NCBI RefSeq assembly: GCF_009760925.1
Contig: NZ_VRLV01000002.1
Span: 868,001-932,000, forward strand
Length of the DNA stretch: 64,000 nucleotides
Reading direction: 5' to 3'
Source of the DNA: Nonomuraea typhae
GTDB taxonomy: Bacteria; Actinomycetota; Actinomycetes; Streptosporangiales; Streptosporangiaceae
The stretch's first letter is position 1; every line of letters starts with the position of its first letter. The translations under genes were made by a program, and so were the position numbers. Positions 17,703 through 25,919 of this stretch are shown here, one piece after another. Under the pieces are notes generated by a model, which was not told where the DNA came from, did no database searches, and saw nothing but the letters and a program-made list of their open reading frames with translations.

Positions 17703-18022
17703 CGCAACGCCCCCTCCCGCCAGGCGTAGACGACCCCGACCATGAGCAGCCCCAGAAAGACGAACATCTCCACCACCGCGACCGCCCCCACCTCGGCCAC
17801 GACCAGCGCCCACGGGTACATGAAGACCATCTCCATGTCGAAGGCGAGGAAGATGAGCGTGACGGCGTACCACCGCACGTGGAAGCGGGACAGCGCATGC
17901 TCGGACGGCCGCCGTCCGGAGAGGTACGGCCCGGCCCGCAGCACGGCACGCGGCGCGAGGACGAGCGAGACCCCGTAGACGCCCGCGATCCCGGCGGCGA
18001 GCAGGACGACCACTCCCAGCAT
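17693..18022 (-). CDS. nuoA: NADH-quinone oxidoreductase subunit A-like (NuoA)
   Basis: First gene of the orphan complex I operon; three-helix membrane subunit of 109 residues. The family signature FHVRWYAVTLIFLAFDMEMVF followed by MYPWALV is intact, including the acidic residues next to the quinone site. A palindromic site at 18123-18140 stands about 100 bases upstream, shared with the divergent GNAT gene, and could regulate this operon as well. Confidence 0.94.
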   Translation of the reverse strand: MLGVVVLLAAGIAGVYGVSLVLAPRAVLRAGPYLSGRRPSEHALSRFHVRWYAVTLIFLAFDMEMVFMYPWALVVAEVGAVAVVEMFVFLGLLMVGVVYAWREGALRWV

Positions 18023-18122
18023 TCCCGTCCCCCTCCCAAGCTACTAAGGCCCGTAGTGCCCCGATCGAGCCCAGCCAACCATCCCTTAGTCAGATTTTCC
18101 GGACATCTAACCCAGCACTATC

Positions 18123-18140
18123 TACTATGAATCATCGTAG
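18123..18140. promoter_or_regulatory. ACTAT-type palindromic operator, copy 1
   Basis: TACTATG-AAT-CATCGTA, an imperfect 7-3-7 palindrome (one arm mismatch) between divergent nuoA and the GNAT gene, 19 bases before the GNAT ATG. Closely similar sites stand at 20644-20660 and 25920-25934. The regulator is not in this window as far as I can see. Confidence 0.6.
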
Positions 18141-18159
18141 TTAAGCTAGCGTGTGGGCC

Positions 18160-18783
18160 ATGTCGCAACCAGCGCTGCGCGTCATGGAACTGCGCGACGT
18201 GCCAACCGTCGTCCACATGCATCAGGCGGACCTGGCCCAGGGCTTCTTCGTGGAACTGGGCCGGCGCTTCCTGAACCGCTACTACCGCACGTACCTGACC
18301 AGCCCCGCCGCGGTCGCCCTCATCGCCGAGCTCGGCGGCGAACCGGCGGGCTTCCTGGTGGGCTGCACCGACGCCCGCGTCCACCGCCGCCACGTCGTCC
18401 ACCTGGAACGCTGGCGGCTGGCCCGCGCGGGCGCCGCGTCCCTGCTGCGCCGCCCGGACCTGACGGCCAGGTTCGTCCGCACCCGCGCGCAGCGCTACGC
18501 CCGCGGCTTCCGCCACCCCGCCCCCGAGGGTACGGCCGGCCGCGCCGGCGTCCTCAACCACGTGGCGGTCCAGCGTGGGCTGCGCCGGTCCAAGGTGGGC
18601 AGCGCCCTGGTGGCCGGGTTCGTGGAGATCGCCCGGGTGCACGGGGTGGAACGGCTGAGCCTGCAGACCGAGGCCGGCAACGTGGCCGCCCACCGCTTCT
18701 ACGCCAACCTGGGCTGGAAACCGCAGGAGCCGATCACCGACGCGGAAGGCAAGACGTGGCTGCCGTTCGCCCTGGACCTGTGA
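18160..18783 (+). CDS. GNAT family N-acetyltransferase
   Basis: Acyl-CoA dependent acetyltransferase, 207 residues. The GNAT core is in the second half: LNHVAVQRGLRRSKVGSALVAGFVEIA corresponds to motif A (acetyl-CoA pyrophosphate loop in a looser Q/RxxGxG form), and ERLSLQTEAGNVAAHRFYANLGW is motif B. An insert of about 40 residues rich in Arg separates the N-terminal strands from motif A. ATG 18160 is taken as start; GTG at 18151 is possible. Its stop overlaps the GTG of the following lipoprotein gene, so the two are coupled. Substrate unknown. Confidence 0.85.
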   Translation: MSQPALRVMELRDVPTVVHMHQADLAQGFFVELGRRFLNRYYRTYLTSPAAVALIAELGGEPAGFLVGCTDARVHRRHVVHLERWRLARAGAASLLRRPDLTARFVRTRAQRYARGFRHPAPEGTAGRAGVLNHVAVQRGLRRSKVGSALVAGFVEIARVHGVERLSLQTEAGNVAAHRFYANLGWKPQEPITDAEGKTWLPFALDL

Positions 18784-19775
18784 CCATCCCGGCGGCCGGC
18801 GGAGCACTGGCCCTGGCCCTGACGCTGACCGCCTGCGCCCCGCCCGCCGCGGCCCCCTCCTCAACCGCCACCCAGGACACCGCAACATCCCCCCGGCGAT
18901 CGGCCCCAAGCGCCGCCGAACCCGGCAGCCGCACGCCCCGACGACCAGGCACGGACCCCACGATGAAACCCGTCCCCTACGACGTGCCCGCCGACGAGCC
19001 CGCCCGCCCGGTCAAACGCGCCGCGACCACGTTCCTGGAGACGCTGTTCACCTACGAACCCGGCCAGGCCGGCGACGCGGCCCGCCTGACCGCCCGCGGC
19101 CTCCCGGCAGCACCGCTGGCCGACGCCGCGCCCCTGCTGGACGACACCGCCCGGGGCCGCATCCAGGTCGTCTACCCGCAGCTGGGCGGCCTGACCGCCA
19201 CCCGGGCCTCGATCATGGCGGTGGTCCGTCTCTCCGTCACCGGCGAAGGCGGCGCGCTGACCAGAACCCGCACCCTGGACCTGCGCCTGAAGAAGCAGGG
19301 CAGGCGCTGGCAGGTCACCGCCCTGGCCTCCCTCGGCGGCCGCGCCCCGGCCGGGGCGGCGGAGAGCCTCCTGGCGAGAAAGGTCCTGGCCGCCACGAGG
19401 ATCACGCTCCCGGACAGCGCCCGCTGGGACATCCGGGCCGGCCGGGTGGACGACCGGATCCTCCGCATGCTGCTGCGCCTGTCCCGCGAGCACCGGATCG
19501 CGGTGACGGTCCTGGTCTCCGGCCATCCGGAGAAGGTGTTCGGCCGGGCGTCCACCAGCAATCACACCAGGGGCCGCGCGGTGGACATCTGGGCCGTGGA
19601 CGGCCGCCGGGTGGCCGCGCCGGCCGCGGTGAAGGGCGGCGATCCGGTCAGGAAGCTCATGGAGCGCGCGATCAGCCAGGGCTCGGACGAGGTGGGCGGC
19701 CCGTGGTCCTTCGCGGGGGCGTTCACGGACACCGTCCACGAGGACCACGTGCACATCGGCTTCAAGCGCCCGTGA
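18780..19775 (+). CDS. Lipoprotein with peptidase M15-like C-terminal domain
   Basis: Predicted cell-surface lipoprotein. A short signal with lipobox LTAC lies at about residues 16-19 after a GTG start that overlaps the GNAT stop (GTGA). After a Ser/Thr/Pro-rich linker comes a Mce-associated-like alpha/beta region (about 80-200) and then a C-terminal domain with SNHTRGRAVDIW and DHVHIGF. These are the zinc-ligand motifs SxHxxGxAxD and HxH of M15/hedgehog-type D,D-peptidases. Likely acts on peptidoglycan or a muropeptide outside the membrane. 3' end overlaps the convergent Lgt-like gene by 14 bases. Confidence 0.8.
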   Translation: MTIPAAGGALALALTLTACAPPAAAPSSTATQDTATSPRRSAPSAAEPGSRTPRRPGTDPTMKPVPYDVPADEPARPVKRAATTFLETLFTYEPGQAGDAARLTARGLPAAPLADAAPLLDDTARGRIQVVYPQLGGLTATRASIMAVVRLSVTGEGGALTRTRTLDLRLKKQGRRWQVTALASLGGRAPAGAAESLLARKVLAATRITLPDSARWDIRAGRVDDRILRMLLRLSREHRIAVTVLVSGHPEKVFGRASTSNHTRGRAVDIWAVDGRRVAAPAAVKGGDPVRKLMERAISQGSDEVGGPWSFAGAFTDTVHEDHVHIGFKRP

Positions 19776-20637
19776 CCGCACAGGCGTAGATCCCGGCCAG
19801 CCCCACGGCCAGCCCGGCCACCGCCGAACCGGCCAGCCGGGCGGGCCGCCGATCGGCCCGCAGCGCGAGCGCGGCCTGCCGTCCGGTGGTGTAGAGCCCG
19901 AGCGCGGCGGCGAAGATCACCCCGTGGTACGGCCCGGCCACCACCAGGACGGCCAGCGCCAGCGAGGCGGCGACCAGGGCCAGCAGGGATTCGAGCAGCT
20001 GCGCCGGATACCGCCGGACCCCGACCGTGCGGTCTGAGGCCCACACGCCGAACCGGGACCCGGTGGGCCGCCCCGCGCAGCACCCGCCCAAGAGGCATCC
20101 CAGCCGCCCGGCCGCCACGCCGTACAGCAGGCCGGGGGCGGCGGCGTCGAGATACGCGCCGGCGGGCTCCCCGCGCAGGCCGGGCAGCAGCGCGGCGGTG
20201 AGCGCGAGGCCGGCCGCGAACCCGGCCGACAGCAGGACGCGCCGGCCGCGGGGGACGACGCCGGGCGGGCGGACCTGCCCGGGGGGCCGGGTCCTGACCG
20301 GCCGCCGGTCTCCGGTCAGCAGCCGCCGGCGCCGCCACGACCAGGCGGCGGGATGCACCAGCCGCACCGGCAGCGGCCCGGACGGCCCGTCCAGGCGGAC
20401 CATCCGCGCGCCGACGTGCCAGACGCCGGGATTGACCTGATCGACGGTGGCGGTGACGGAGACCGGTCCGCCTCCGGCGGGCACGTCCTCGACCCGGACC
20501 TCCCGGATGAACCGATCACGCTCCCCGGGAGCGCCGTGCACGCCCAGGCGCCGCCCGGTCAGCCGCAGGGTCGCGGACTGCACGGGCGGCTCCGGGGCGG
20601 GCTCGAACCAGTAGGTGACGGCCACGACCTCTTCCAC
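19762..20637 (-). CDS. Prolipoprotein diacylglyceryl transferase-like membrane protein
   Basis: Integral membrane protein of 291 residues. An N-terminal soluble beta-rich domain (about residues 1-90, unlike ordinary Lgt) precedes six or seven membrane helices. The Lgt-like core GRLGCLLGGCCAGRPTGSRFGVW and the later YPAQLLESLLAL correspond to the catalytic Lgt signature in shortened form. A divergent Lgt paralogue rather than the housekeeping enzyme is likely. GTG start at 20637 lies only 6 bases from a perfect palindromic operator at 20644-20660, so transcription and translation may begin close together. Confidence 0.75.
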   Translation of the reverse strand: MEEVVAVTYWFEPAPEPPVQSATLRLTGRRLGVHGAPGERDRFIREVRVEDVPAGGGPVSVTATVDQVNPGVWHVGARMVRLDGPSGPLPVRLVHPAAWSWRRRRLLTGDRRPVRTRPPGQVRPPGVVPRGRRVLLSAGFAAGLALTAALLPGLRGEPAGAYLDAAAPGLLYGVAAGRLGCLLGGCCAGRPTGSRFGVWASDRTVGVRRYPAQLLESLLALVAASLALAVLVVAGPYHGVIFAAALGLYTTGRQAALALRADRRPARLAGSAVAGLAVGLAGIYACAVTGA

Positions 20638-20643
20638 CCTGAT

Positions 20644-20660
20644 TACTATGCATCATAGTA
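20644..20660. promoter_or_regulatory. ACTAT-type palindromic operator, copy 2 (perfect)
   Basis: TACTATG-CAT-CATAGTA is a perfect 17-bp palindrome (7-3-7) immediately before the Lgt-like gene. It matches the sites at 18123 and 25920. In a GC-rich genome such an AT-rich palindrome next to a start codon is unlikely by chance. Confidence 0.7.
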
Positions 20661-20685
20661 GAAAGAAGCGCCACCGGCCCGCCGC

Positions 20686-21429
20686 TCACATGCCCACCAC
20701 GCGCAGGAACGCCCGCACGCGCGGATGCCCGGGCGCGCCGAAGAAGCTCTCCGGCGGCCCCTGCTCGATCACCCGGCCGCCGTCCACGAAGACGACGCGG
20801 TCGGCCGCCTCCCGGGCGAAGGCGGTCTCGTGCGTCACCACCACCATCGTCATGCCCTCGGCGGCCAGTTCCCGCATCACCTGCAGCACCTCCGCGTGCA
20901 GCTCCGGGTCGAGCGCCGAGGTGGGCTCGTCGAAGAAGATGACCTCGGGTTCCATGGCCAGCGCGCGGGCGATCGCCACCCGCTGCTTCTGCCCGCCGGA
21001 CAGCTTGGCCGGGTAACAGTCGCACTTGTCCCCCAGCCCGACGCGTTCCAGCAGCGCGCAGCCCGCCCGCGCCGCCCGCTCACGCGGCACGCGGCGCACC
21101 GAGACCGGTCCCTCCATCACGTTCTGCAGGGCCGTCAGGTGCGGGAACAGGTTGAACTGCTGAAAGACCATCGCCGTACGGCCCCGCAACTCGCGCACCG
21201 TCCTCCGGCGCGGCATGGCGGCGCAGTCGACCCGGGTCCCGCACACCTCGACGGTCCCCGACTCGGGCTGCTCCAGGAGGTTGAGGCAGCGGATCAGCGT
21301 GGTCTTGCCCGACCCGGACGGCCCCATGACCACGACCACCTCCCCGCGCGCCACGTCCAGATCGACGCCGTCCAGCACCCGCAGGGCGCCGAAGCTCTTG
21401 CGCAGCTCGCGCACCCGCACGACAGTCAT
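20686..21429 (-). CDS. Polar amino-acid ABC transporter ATP-binding protein
   Basis: ATPase of an amino-acid importer (GlnQ/HisP type), 247 residues. Walker A GPSGSGKTT, Q-loop FQQFNLFPHLT, signature LSGGQKQRVAIARAL, Walker B VIFFDEPTSALDP and the H-loop VVVTHETAFA are all intact. ATGA overlap with the permease gene before it; the three genes (binding protein, permease, ATPase) form one minus-strand operon. Substrate cannot be read from the ATPase. Confidence 0.94.
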   Translation of the reverse strand: MTVVRVRELRKSFGALRVLDGVDLDVARGEVVVVMGPSGSGKTTLIRCLNLLEQPESGTVEVCGTRVDCAAMPRRRTVRELRGRTAMVFQQFNLFPHLTALQNVMEGPVSVRRVPRERAARAGCALLERVGLGDKCDCYPAKLSGGQKQRVAIARALAMEPEVIFFDEPTSALDPELHAEVLQVMRELAAEGMTMVVVTHETAFAREAADRVVFVDGGRVIEQGPPESFFGAPGHPRVRAFLRVVGM

Positions 21430-22073
21430 GAATACGCCCTTCCCAGCCGCCGCTCCAGCGCCTGCTGGCCGACCTGCAGGCCGGTGTTGACCAGCCAGTA
21501 GAGCAGCCCGACGATCAGCAGCGCGTCCATGTACCTGAAGGTCGAGGTGCCGATTCCCTCGGCCACCCGGGTCAGCTCCACCACGGTCACCGCGGAGGCG
21601 AGCGAGGTGTCCTTCATCAGCGCCACGAACCGGCCGCCGACGGCGGGCGTGGCGATCCTGATGGCCTGCGGGAAGATGATCCGCCGCAGCGTCTTCCCGT
21701 ACGGCATGGCCATCGAGGCCGCCGCCTCCCACTGCCCGCGGTCGACGCCGAGCACCCCGGCGCGGAAGTTCTCGCTCAGGTAGGCGGCGCTGAAGAGGGT
21801 GAAGGCGATGATCGCCGACGGGATCGGCGGAATCTCCAGCCCTATCTGCGGCAGGCCATAGTAGATGATCATGATCTGGATGAGCAGCGGGGTGCCGCGG
21901 AAGACGGAGACGTAGGCGGCGGCCGCCGCCTTGAGCACCTTGACCCCGGAGATGCGGGCCAGCGTGATCAGCCCCCCGAGCACGCTGCCGAGCACGAACG
22001 AGATCACCCCGAGCACCAGCGTGACGGCCAGCCCGGCGAGCAGTTCCGGGAAGGAGTCGACGAGGAGATCCAT
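21426..22073 (-). CDS. Polar amino-acid ABC transporter permease
   Basis: HisM/GlnP-type permease with about five membrane helices in 215 residues. The family markers are YVSVFRGTPLLIQIMIIYYGLP and the ATPase-docking loop GQWEAAASMAMPYGKTLRRIIFPQA. Start ATG 22073 overlaps the stop of the binding protein (TAATG), and its own stop overlaps the ATPase start. A single permease gene implies a homodimeric channel. Confidence 0.94.
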   Translation of the reverse strand: MDLLVDSFPELLAGLAVTLVLGVISFVLGSVLGGLITLARISGVKVLKAAAAAYVSVFRGTPLLIQIMIIYYGLPQIGLEIPPIPSAIIAFTLFSAAYLSENFRAGVLGVDRGQWEAAASMAMPYGKTLRRIIFPQAIRIATPAVGGRFVALMKDTSLASAVTVVELTRVAEGIGTSTFRYMDALLIVGLLYWLVNTGLQVGQQALERRLGRAYS

Positions 22074-22876
22074 TACAGTCTCCCCAGTTCGGCCGCCATG
22101 TCCAGGCCGCCCAGCCACTTGCGGGAGATCGCCGAGAGCGTCCCGTCGGTGATCATGTCGGCGAGCGCCTGGTCCACGGCCCGCTTGAAGCCGTCCGAGC
22201 CCTTGGCGAAGGAGATGCCGTTGACCTCGGACTCCAGCAGCGGACCGGCCGGCTTGACGGCCAGGCCGTTCTTCTCGGCCAGGAAGGCGCCCTGGAAGCG
22301 GGAGACCAGCGCGGCGTCGGCGCGGCCGCGGCCGACCTCGGTGAGGCCGAGCGTGGCGTTCTCGTAGGTCTTGACGTCGGCGTCCGGAATCGACTTCTCG
22401 GCGAACGCGGCCTGGGTGGTGCCCGCCGTCACGGCGACCTTCTTGCCCCTGAGGTCGGCCACGCCGGTCACGGCCGAGGTGCCGGAGACGAAGATGGAGA
22501 TGCCGTTGACCTGGTAGGGGCGGGAGAAGTCGACCTGCTTCCCGCGTTCCTCGGTGATCGTCTGCCCGGAGACGACCGCGTCGAAGCGGCTGGCCTTGAT
22601 GCCCGGGATGAAGTTCTGGAAGTTGGACGGGACGAACTCGACCTTGCCGATGCCGAGGCGCTTGGCCAGTTCGTTGGCGACGTCCACGTCGTAGCCGGCG
22701 GGCTTGCCGGCCTCGAGGAAGTTCCACGGCGGGTTGGCCTGGGTCTGGGCGACGCGGAGCACTCCGGCGGATTTAACGCGCTGCAAAAGGTCCTTTTCGC
22801 CCTGGCCCCCGCCGCATCCGGCGAGGGCCACGAGCACGAGCACGGAGACGGGGATCGTTCGGGAAAGGATGTGCAT
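22073..22876 (-). CDS. Amino-acid ABC transporter substrate-binding lipoprotein
   Basis: Extracellular receptor of the importer, 267 residues. Signal peptide with lipobox LAGC at about residues 18-21, then the family-3 binding-protein fold: GVLRVAQTQANPPWNF, GYDVDVANELAKRLG, FDAVVSGQTITEERGKQVDFSRPY. First gene of the operon. A CsoR-type site (22946-22962) about 70 bases upstream suggests copper- or thiol-dependent control, which would fit import of cystine or histidine; the substrate itself is not shown by the sequence. Confidence 0.92.
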   Translation of the reverse strand: MHILSRTIPVSVLVLVALAGCGGGQGEKDLLQRVKSAGVLRVAQTQANPPWNFLEAGKPAGYDVDVANELAKRLGIGKVEFVPSNFQNFIPGIKASRFDAVVSGQTITEERGKQVDFSRPYQVNGISIFVSGTSAVTGVADLRGKKVAVTAGTTQAAFAEKSIPDADVKTYENATLGLTEVGRGRADAALVSRFQGAFLAEKNGLAVKPAGPLLESEVNGISFAKGSDGFKRAVDQALADMITDGTLSAISRKWLGGLDMAAELGRL

Positions 22877-22945
22877 CTTTCCACCTCAGACACCGTATGG
22901 GGGGTACCTGAGGTCCACAGTCCCCCCACCCGGCATTTCCGTCAA

Positions 22946-22962
22946 GTACCCGTGGGGGGTAA
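22946..22962. promoter_or_regulatory. CsoR-type operator before the amino-acid importer
   Basis: GTACCC-GTGGG-GGGTAA has the same 6-5-6 layout as the other CsoR-type sites, with one changed base in each arm. A related half-matching tract (GTATGGGGGGTACC, 22895-22908) lies closer to the gene. Confidence 0.5.
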
Positions 22963-22969
22963 TTTTTGG

Positions 22970-23707
22970 TCAGCCGGAAGTGGGAATGATGTCCGTCTTG
23001 TCAGGTCCGGTGGATTCGTGCCTCGGGTGGCGGCGCGCCAGCCGTACCACCAGCAGGGCGAGCACCGCCCCGCCGAGGCCCGCCGGCAGCAGCGTATAGG
23101 CGGGCAGGCCCGCCCCCGGACCCGCCCAGGAAGCCGGCCCCGCCCCGCCCGCCGAACCAGCCGCCCCCGGAGCGGCGCTCTCCGTCGCCGCGGCGCCGCC
23201 GGCCTGAGCGGCGGCCGTGGCCGGATCCTGGACCGGCCCGCCCTTGCCCGGCGGGAATCCCGGCGGCCGGATCGCGCCCCAGTAGTCCTTGCCGTCGCCC
23301 CTCAGGTCCTTGGGCGGCGGGTTGACCTTCAGCGCGCCGGGGACGGTCAGCGTCCCGACGTCGTGCTCCTTGAAGAAGCCCTGGACGCCCTCGACCTTCC
23401 AGGTGCCCTCCGGCACGACGATCGAGGTCACGTAGTGCCCGGGCTCCGGCAGCGCCGTGCCGTCGAAGGTCAGCGCCTTGCCCGCCGGGCCGCTCAGCCG
23501 CAGCCCGGTCGTGCCGAGGTCGCCCTCGAACGGGTGGGTGCCGTGCTGGAGCACCCAGAAGCCCACGGTGTAGGTGACGCCGGGCCGGAACTGCGCGGGC
23601 AGCGGGTCCAGGTAGGTCGCCGCCCATCCGCCGGCACCGGCCGGGGCCGCGAGCCGGCCCACCGCCAGGACCAGCGTGGCGGAGAGCACGAACAGCAGTC
23701 TTTTCAT
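22970..23707 (-). CDS. Secreted membrane-anchored beta-sandwich protein
   Basis: Exported protein of 245 residues with an N-terminal signal peptide (cleavage likely after AAPAGAG), an Ig-like beta domain (about 28-130), a Pro/Ala/Gly-rich stalk (about 140-200) and a C-terminal membrane helix followed by RLARRHPRHE. The domain resembles YtkA/FixH/CopC-like folds in style (GVTYTVGFWVLQHGTHPF, GFFKEHDVGTLTVPGALKV); I do not assign a family firmly. A good ribosome site (GGAGGTG) precedes ATG 23707. Neighbouring CsoR-type sites and copper-linked genes suggest an extracytoplasmic metal role, unproven. Confidence 0.75.
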   Translation of the reverse strand: MKRLLFVLSATLVLAVGRLAAPAGAGGWAATYLDPLPAQFRPGVTYTVGFWVLQHGTHPFEGDLGTTGLRLSGPAGKALTFDGTALPEPGHYVTSIVVPEGTWKVEGVQGFFKEHDVGTLTVPGALKVNPPPKDLRGDGKDYWGAIRPPGFPPGKGGPVQDPATAAAQAGGAAATESAAPGAAGSAGGAGPASWAGPGAGLPAYTLLPAGLGGAVLALLVVRLARRHPRHESTGPDKTDIIPTSG

Positions 23708-23773
23708 GTCAACACCTCCGCAGCTTGTACACCGCGAGAGGGACCGCAGGTTCCGGGTCGTAAACTGGCGTCC

Positions 23774-23905
23774 ATGTATGAAGTCGTCGCCGCCCTCGTC
23801 CCGCCCGCCGTCGTGGCCGCGGCCTTCCTGTTCGGGGTCCGTGCCGTCCTCAAGCGGGAGAAGGCCGACCGCGAGCACGAGCGCGCCGAGTCCGCGCCGC
23901 AGTAA
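23774..23905 (+). CDS. Small single-pass membrane protein
   Basis: 43-residue protein with one transmembrane helix (about residues 4-24, VVAALVPPAVVAAAFLFGVRAV) and a charged cytoplasmic tail KREKADREHERAESAPQ. Short actinobacterial proteins of this layout are common. Divergent from the secreted protein at 22970-23707. No function known. Confidence 0.6.
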   Translation: MYEVVAALVPPAVVAAAFLFGVRAVLKREKADREHERAESAPQ

Positions 23906-23977
23906 ACCACGACTAGGTAATCCCGCTTCGAGGTCGCAGAATGGAGGCCAGGGCGAGGGAGCAAGGAGACCTGCCCC

Positions 23978-24205
23978 GTGCCGCCTCCGGACCGCGAGAG
24001 CCTGGCTGCGATGCTGGACGTGCTCGTCTACGAGAACGTCCTCGTCGCATGGCGCCGGCGGCCGTTCGGCCGATATGAACTCATCTCCCGTGACGGCGCC
24101 GAAATCCTCTTGACCACCGCCCATGCGGAAATGTGGGCGGTGGGCGCGTTCGCCGTCTATTTGGCCCTGGTCGACCAGGGCCGGATCAGCCCGCGCATGC
24201 CGTAA
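23978..24205 (+). CDS. Small hypothetical protein
   Basis: 75-residue protein, GTG start with an AAGGAG site 10 bases upstream. A hydrophobic C-terminal half (MWAVGAFAVYLALVDQ) follows a mixed N-terminal part. No family recognised. Same strand as the methyltransferase 80 bases downstream, but the gap and separate ribosome site do not prove an operon. Confidence 0.5.
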   Translation: MPPPDRESLAAMLDVLVYENVLVAWRRRPFGRYELISRDGAEILLTTAHAEMWAVGAFAVYLALVDQGRISPRMP

Positions 24206-24286
24206 CCGATATTTCCCCCCGCGTTCACGGAACCCGCGACATAGGTTGGAGTGCAAAACTCAGCCACGCAGGGAAAGCGGAGGATT

Positions 24287-24925
24287 ATGGCCGACGCCGA
24301 GGAGCGCCCCAACCGGCTCCATCAGCTCCTTTTCGGAGCCATTTCCATGGCCGGTCCGCGCATTCAGCGCCGCGTACTGCGCAGTTACTTTGATTTGTGG
24401 CACCTGCGGCCCGATCCGTGGAGTGTCACGGTGGATCCCTACGAGCGCGCGAAATACGCGGCGACCCTGGAGCAGGTGCCCGGAACGGAATACCGGGCCA
24501 TCCTCGACATGGGCTGCAGCGAAGGCGCGTTCACGTTGCTGGCGGCGAACGCCTTCCCGGAGGCCGCGACCGTGGGCGCCGACATCTCCGCCCGCGCGCT
24601 GCGCCGGGCGCGCGAGCAGGCGGCGCGCACCGGCTCGGGCGCCCGGTTCATCCGCATGGACTTCATGACCGGCGACGCCGGCGGGCCGTACGACCTGATC
24701 TTCGTGGGCGAAGTGCTCTACTACCTGGGCAACATGTCCGTGGTGGCCGACCGGCTGCGCGGTCTCCTCGAGCCGGGCGGCCACCTGATCCTCACGCATT
24801 CCCGCCCGCAGGCGCGCCTGCTGCACACCCAGTTCGACGGCCACAAGGGCTTCACGTCGGTGTCGAACACGGACGGGGACCACGAGGGCCGTTTCTTCAA
24901 CGTGGCGGTCTACGAGAGGGTGTGA
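24287..24925 (+). CDS. SAM-dependent methyltransferase (NodS-like)
   Basis: Class I methyltransferase of 212 residues. The SAM-binding motif I is ILDMGCSEGAFTLL (about residues 67-80), motif II has the acidic end GADIS, and motif IV/post-II reads PYDLIFVGEVLYYLG. The nodulation methyltransferase NodS shares this arrangement, including the VLYYL segment. ATG at 24287 is preceded by GCGGAGG. Substrate unknown; the neighbours give no biosynthetic context. Confidence 0.88.
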   Translation: MADAEERPNRLHQLLFGAISMAGPRIQRRVLRSYFDLWHLRPDPWSVTVDPYERAKYAATLEQVPGTEYRAILDMGCSEGAFTLLAANAFPEAATVGADISARALRRAREQAARTGSGARFIRMDFMTGDAGGPYDLIFVGEVLYYLGNMSVVADRLRGLLEPGGHLILTHSRPQARLLHTQFDGHKGFTSVSNTDGDHEGRFFNVAVYERV

Positions 24926-24929
24926 GGCG

Positions 24930-25535
24930 TCAGAGGCGCTCCAGCAGCTTGCGCATCTGGGCGACCTCCGCCTGCTGAGCCGACTCGATGGCCTTGGCCA
25001 GGGCCTTGGCCCTCGGGTCGGATCCCTGCTCCAGCTCGGTGCGTGCCATCTCGATGGCGCCGTTGTGGTGGGCGATCATGAGCTCGGCGAACATGCGGTC
25101 GAAGGCCGTGCCCTTGGCCGCCGCCAGCTTCTTCATGTCCTCCTCCGACATGATCCCGGGCATGCTGTGGTCCATGCCGCCGGTGGGCATGGGCTTGCCC
25201 CACTCCTTGAGCCAGCCCTCCATGGTCTGGATCTCCGGGTCCTGGGCGCCCTTGATCTTGGCGGCCAGTTCCTTGATCTCCTTGTCCGCGGCCCGGGTCT
25301 CGGCCAGGTCGGCCATCTCGACGGCCTGGCGGTGGTGCGGGATCATCATCTGCGCGAACATGACGTCCGCGTCGTTGAACGCGGCGGCGGACGACGCCGG
25401 GGTGCTCGGCGCGGCGCTGGGCGCCGTGCTCGACATGGCGGACATGTCGTGACCTGCACCCGATTCCCCGCTTCCGCAGGCGGTCAGGAAGGCGAGCGCG
25501 GCCACCCCCGTGAGGGCGATACGGCTGGTGAACAT
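24930..25535 (-). CDS. DUF305 family lipoprotein
   Basis: Exported protein of 201 residues with lipobox LTAC (residues 17-20) and a His/Met-containing linker. Two copies of the ferritin-like DUF305 half are visible, with the motifs MFAQMMIPHHRQAVEMADL and MFAELMIAHHNGAIEMARTE, plus the Met-rich spacer MDHSMPGIMSEEDM between them. DUF305 proteins are often found next to copper resistance genes and have His pairs suited to metal binding. Convergent with the methyltransferase (4-base gap). Upstream is the DUF6153-type gene on the same strand. Confidence 0.9.
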   Translation of the reverse strand: MFTSRIALTGVAALAFLTACGSGESGAGHDMSAMSSTAPSAAPSTPASSAAAFNDADVMFAQMMIPHHRQAVEMADLAETRAADKEIKELAAKIKGAQDPEIQTMEGWLKEWGKPMPTGGMDHSMPGIMSEEDMKKLAAAKGTAFDRMFAELMIAHHNGAIEMARTELEQGSDPRAKALAKAIESAQQAEVAQMRKLLERL

Positions 25536-25585
25536 GGTTGAACTCCCATAAGTCGTGATGTGAAGGCGTGACCGAACCGGCCGGC

Positions 25586-25897
25586 CTATATGCGCATCAC
25601 GGAGAGTTCGCTCAGCCGGGGCGGCGCCCGGGCCACGCCGTGGGCCCGCCGTACGCCCCCGGTGGTCCAGCGCGGCGGAAGCGCCACGGCCGCCCACCCG
25701 AGGACGGGCGGCGCCGGAAGGACCGTCGAGGTCAGTACGGCGACGCAGACGTCACCGGGATCCAGTTCCGGTAAGTCCGTCGCGGCCGGAGCCCCGTGGG
25801 CGGAGCCGGAGGCGTGGGCGCTGTGCCCGAGCGTGTGCATCCCGGACACCCCGAGGACGAGCAGGAAGAGCATCAGCCATCTGCCGAACCGCCGCAT
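25586..25897 (-). CDS. DUF6153-like small membrane protein
   Basis: 103-residue protein with an N-terminal hydrophobic segment LMLFLLVLGVSGMHTLGHSAH, which matches the LGVxGMHxLG pattern I associate with DUF6153, a small actinobacterial family often found beside DUF305 genes. The remainder is Pro/Ala/Arg-rich with a single Cys and a second hydrophobic stretch. ATG 25897 is 22 bases from the palindromic operator at 25920-25934, which likely controls it and perhaps the DUF305 gene 51 bases downstream. Confidence 0.65.
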   Translation of the reverse strand: MRRFGRWLMLFLLVLGVSGMHTLGHSAHASGSAHGAPAATDLPELDPGDVCVAVLTSTVLPAPPVLGWAAVALPPRWTTGGVRRAHGVARAPPRLSELSVMRI

Positions 25898-25919
25898 CCC
25901 GCTCACCCCCAACCCGATA

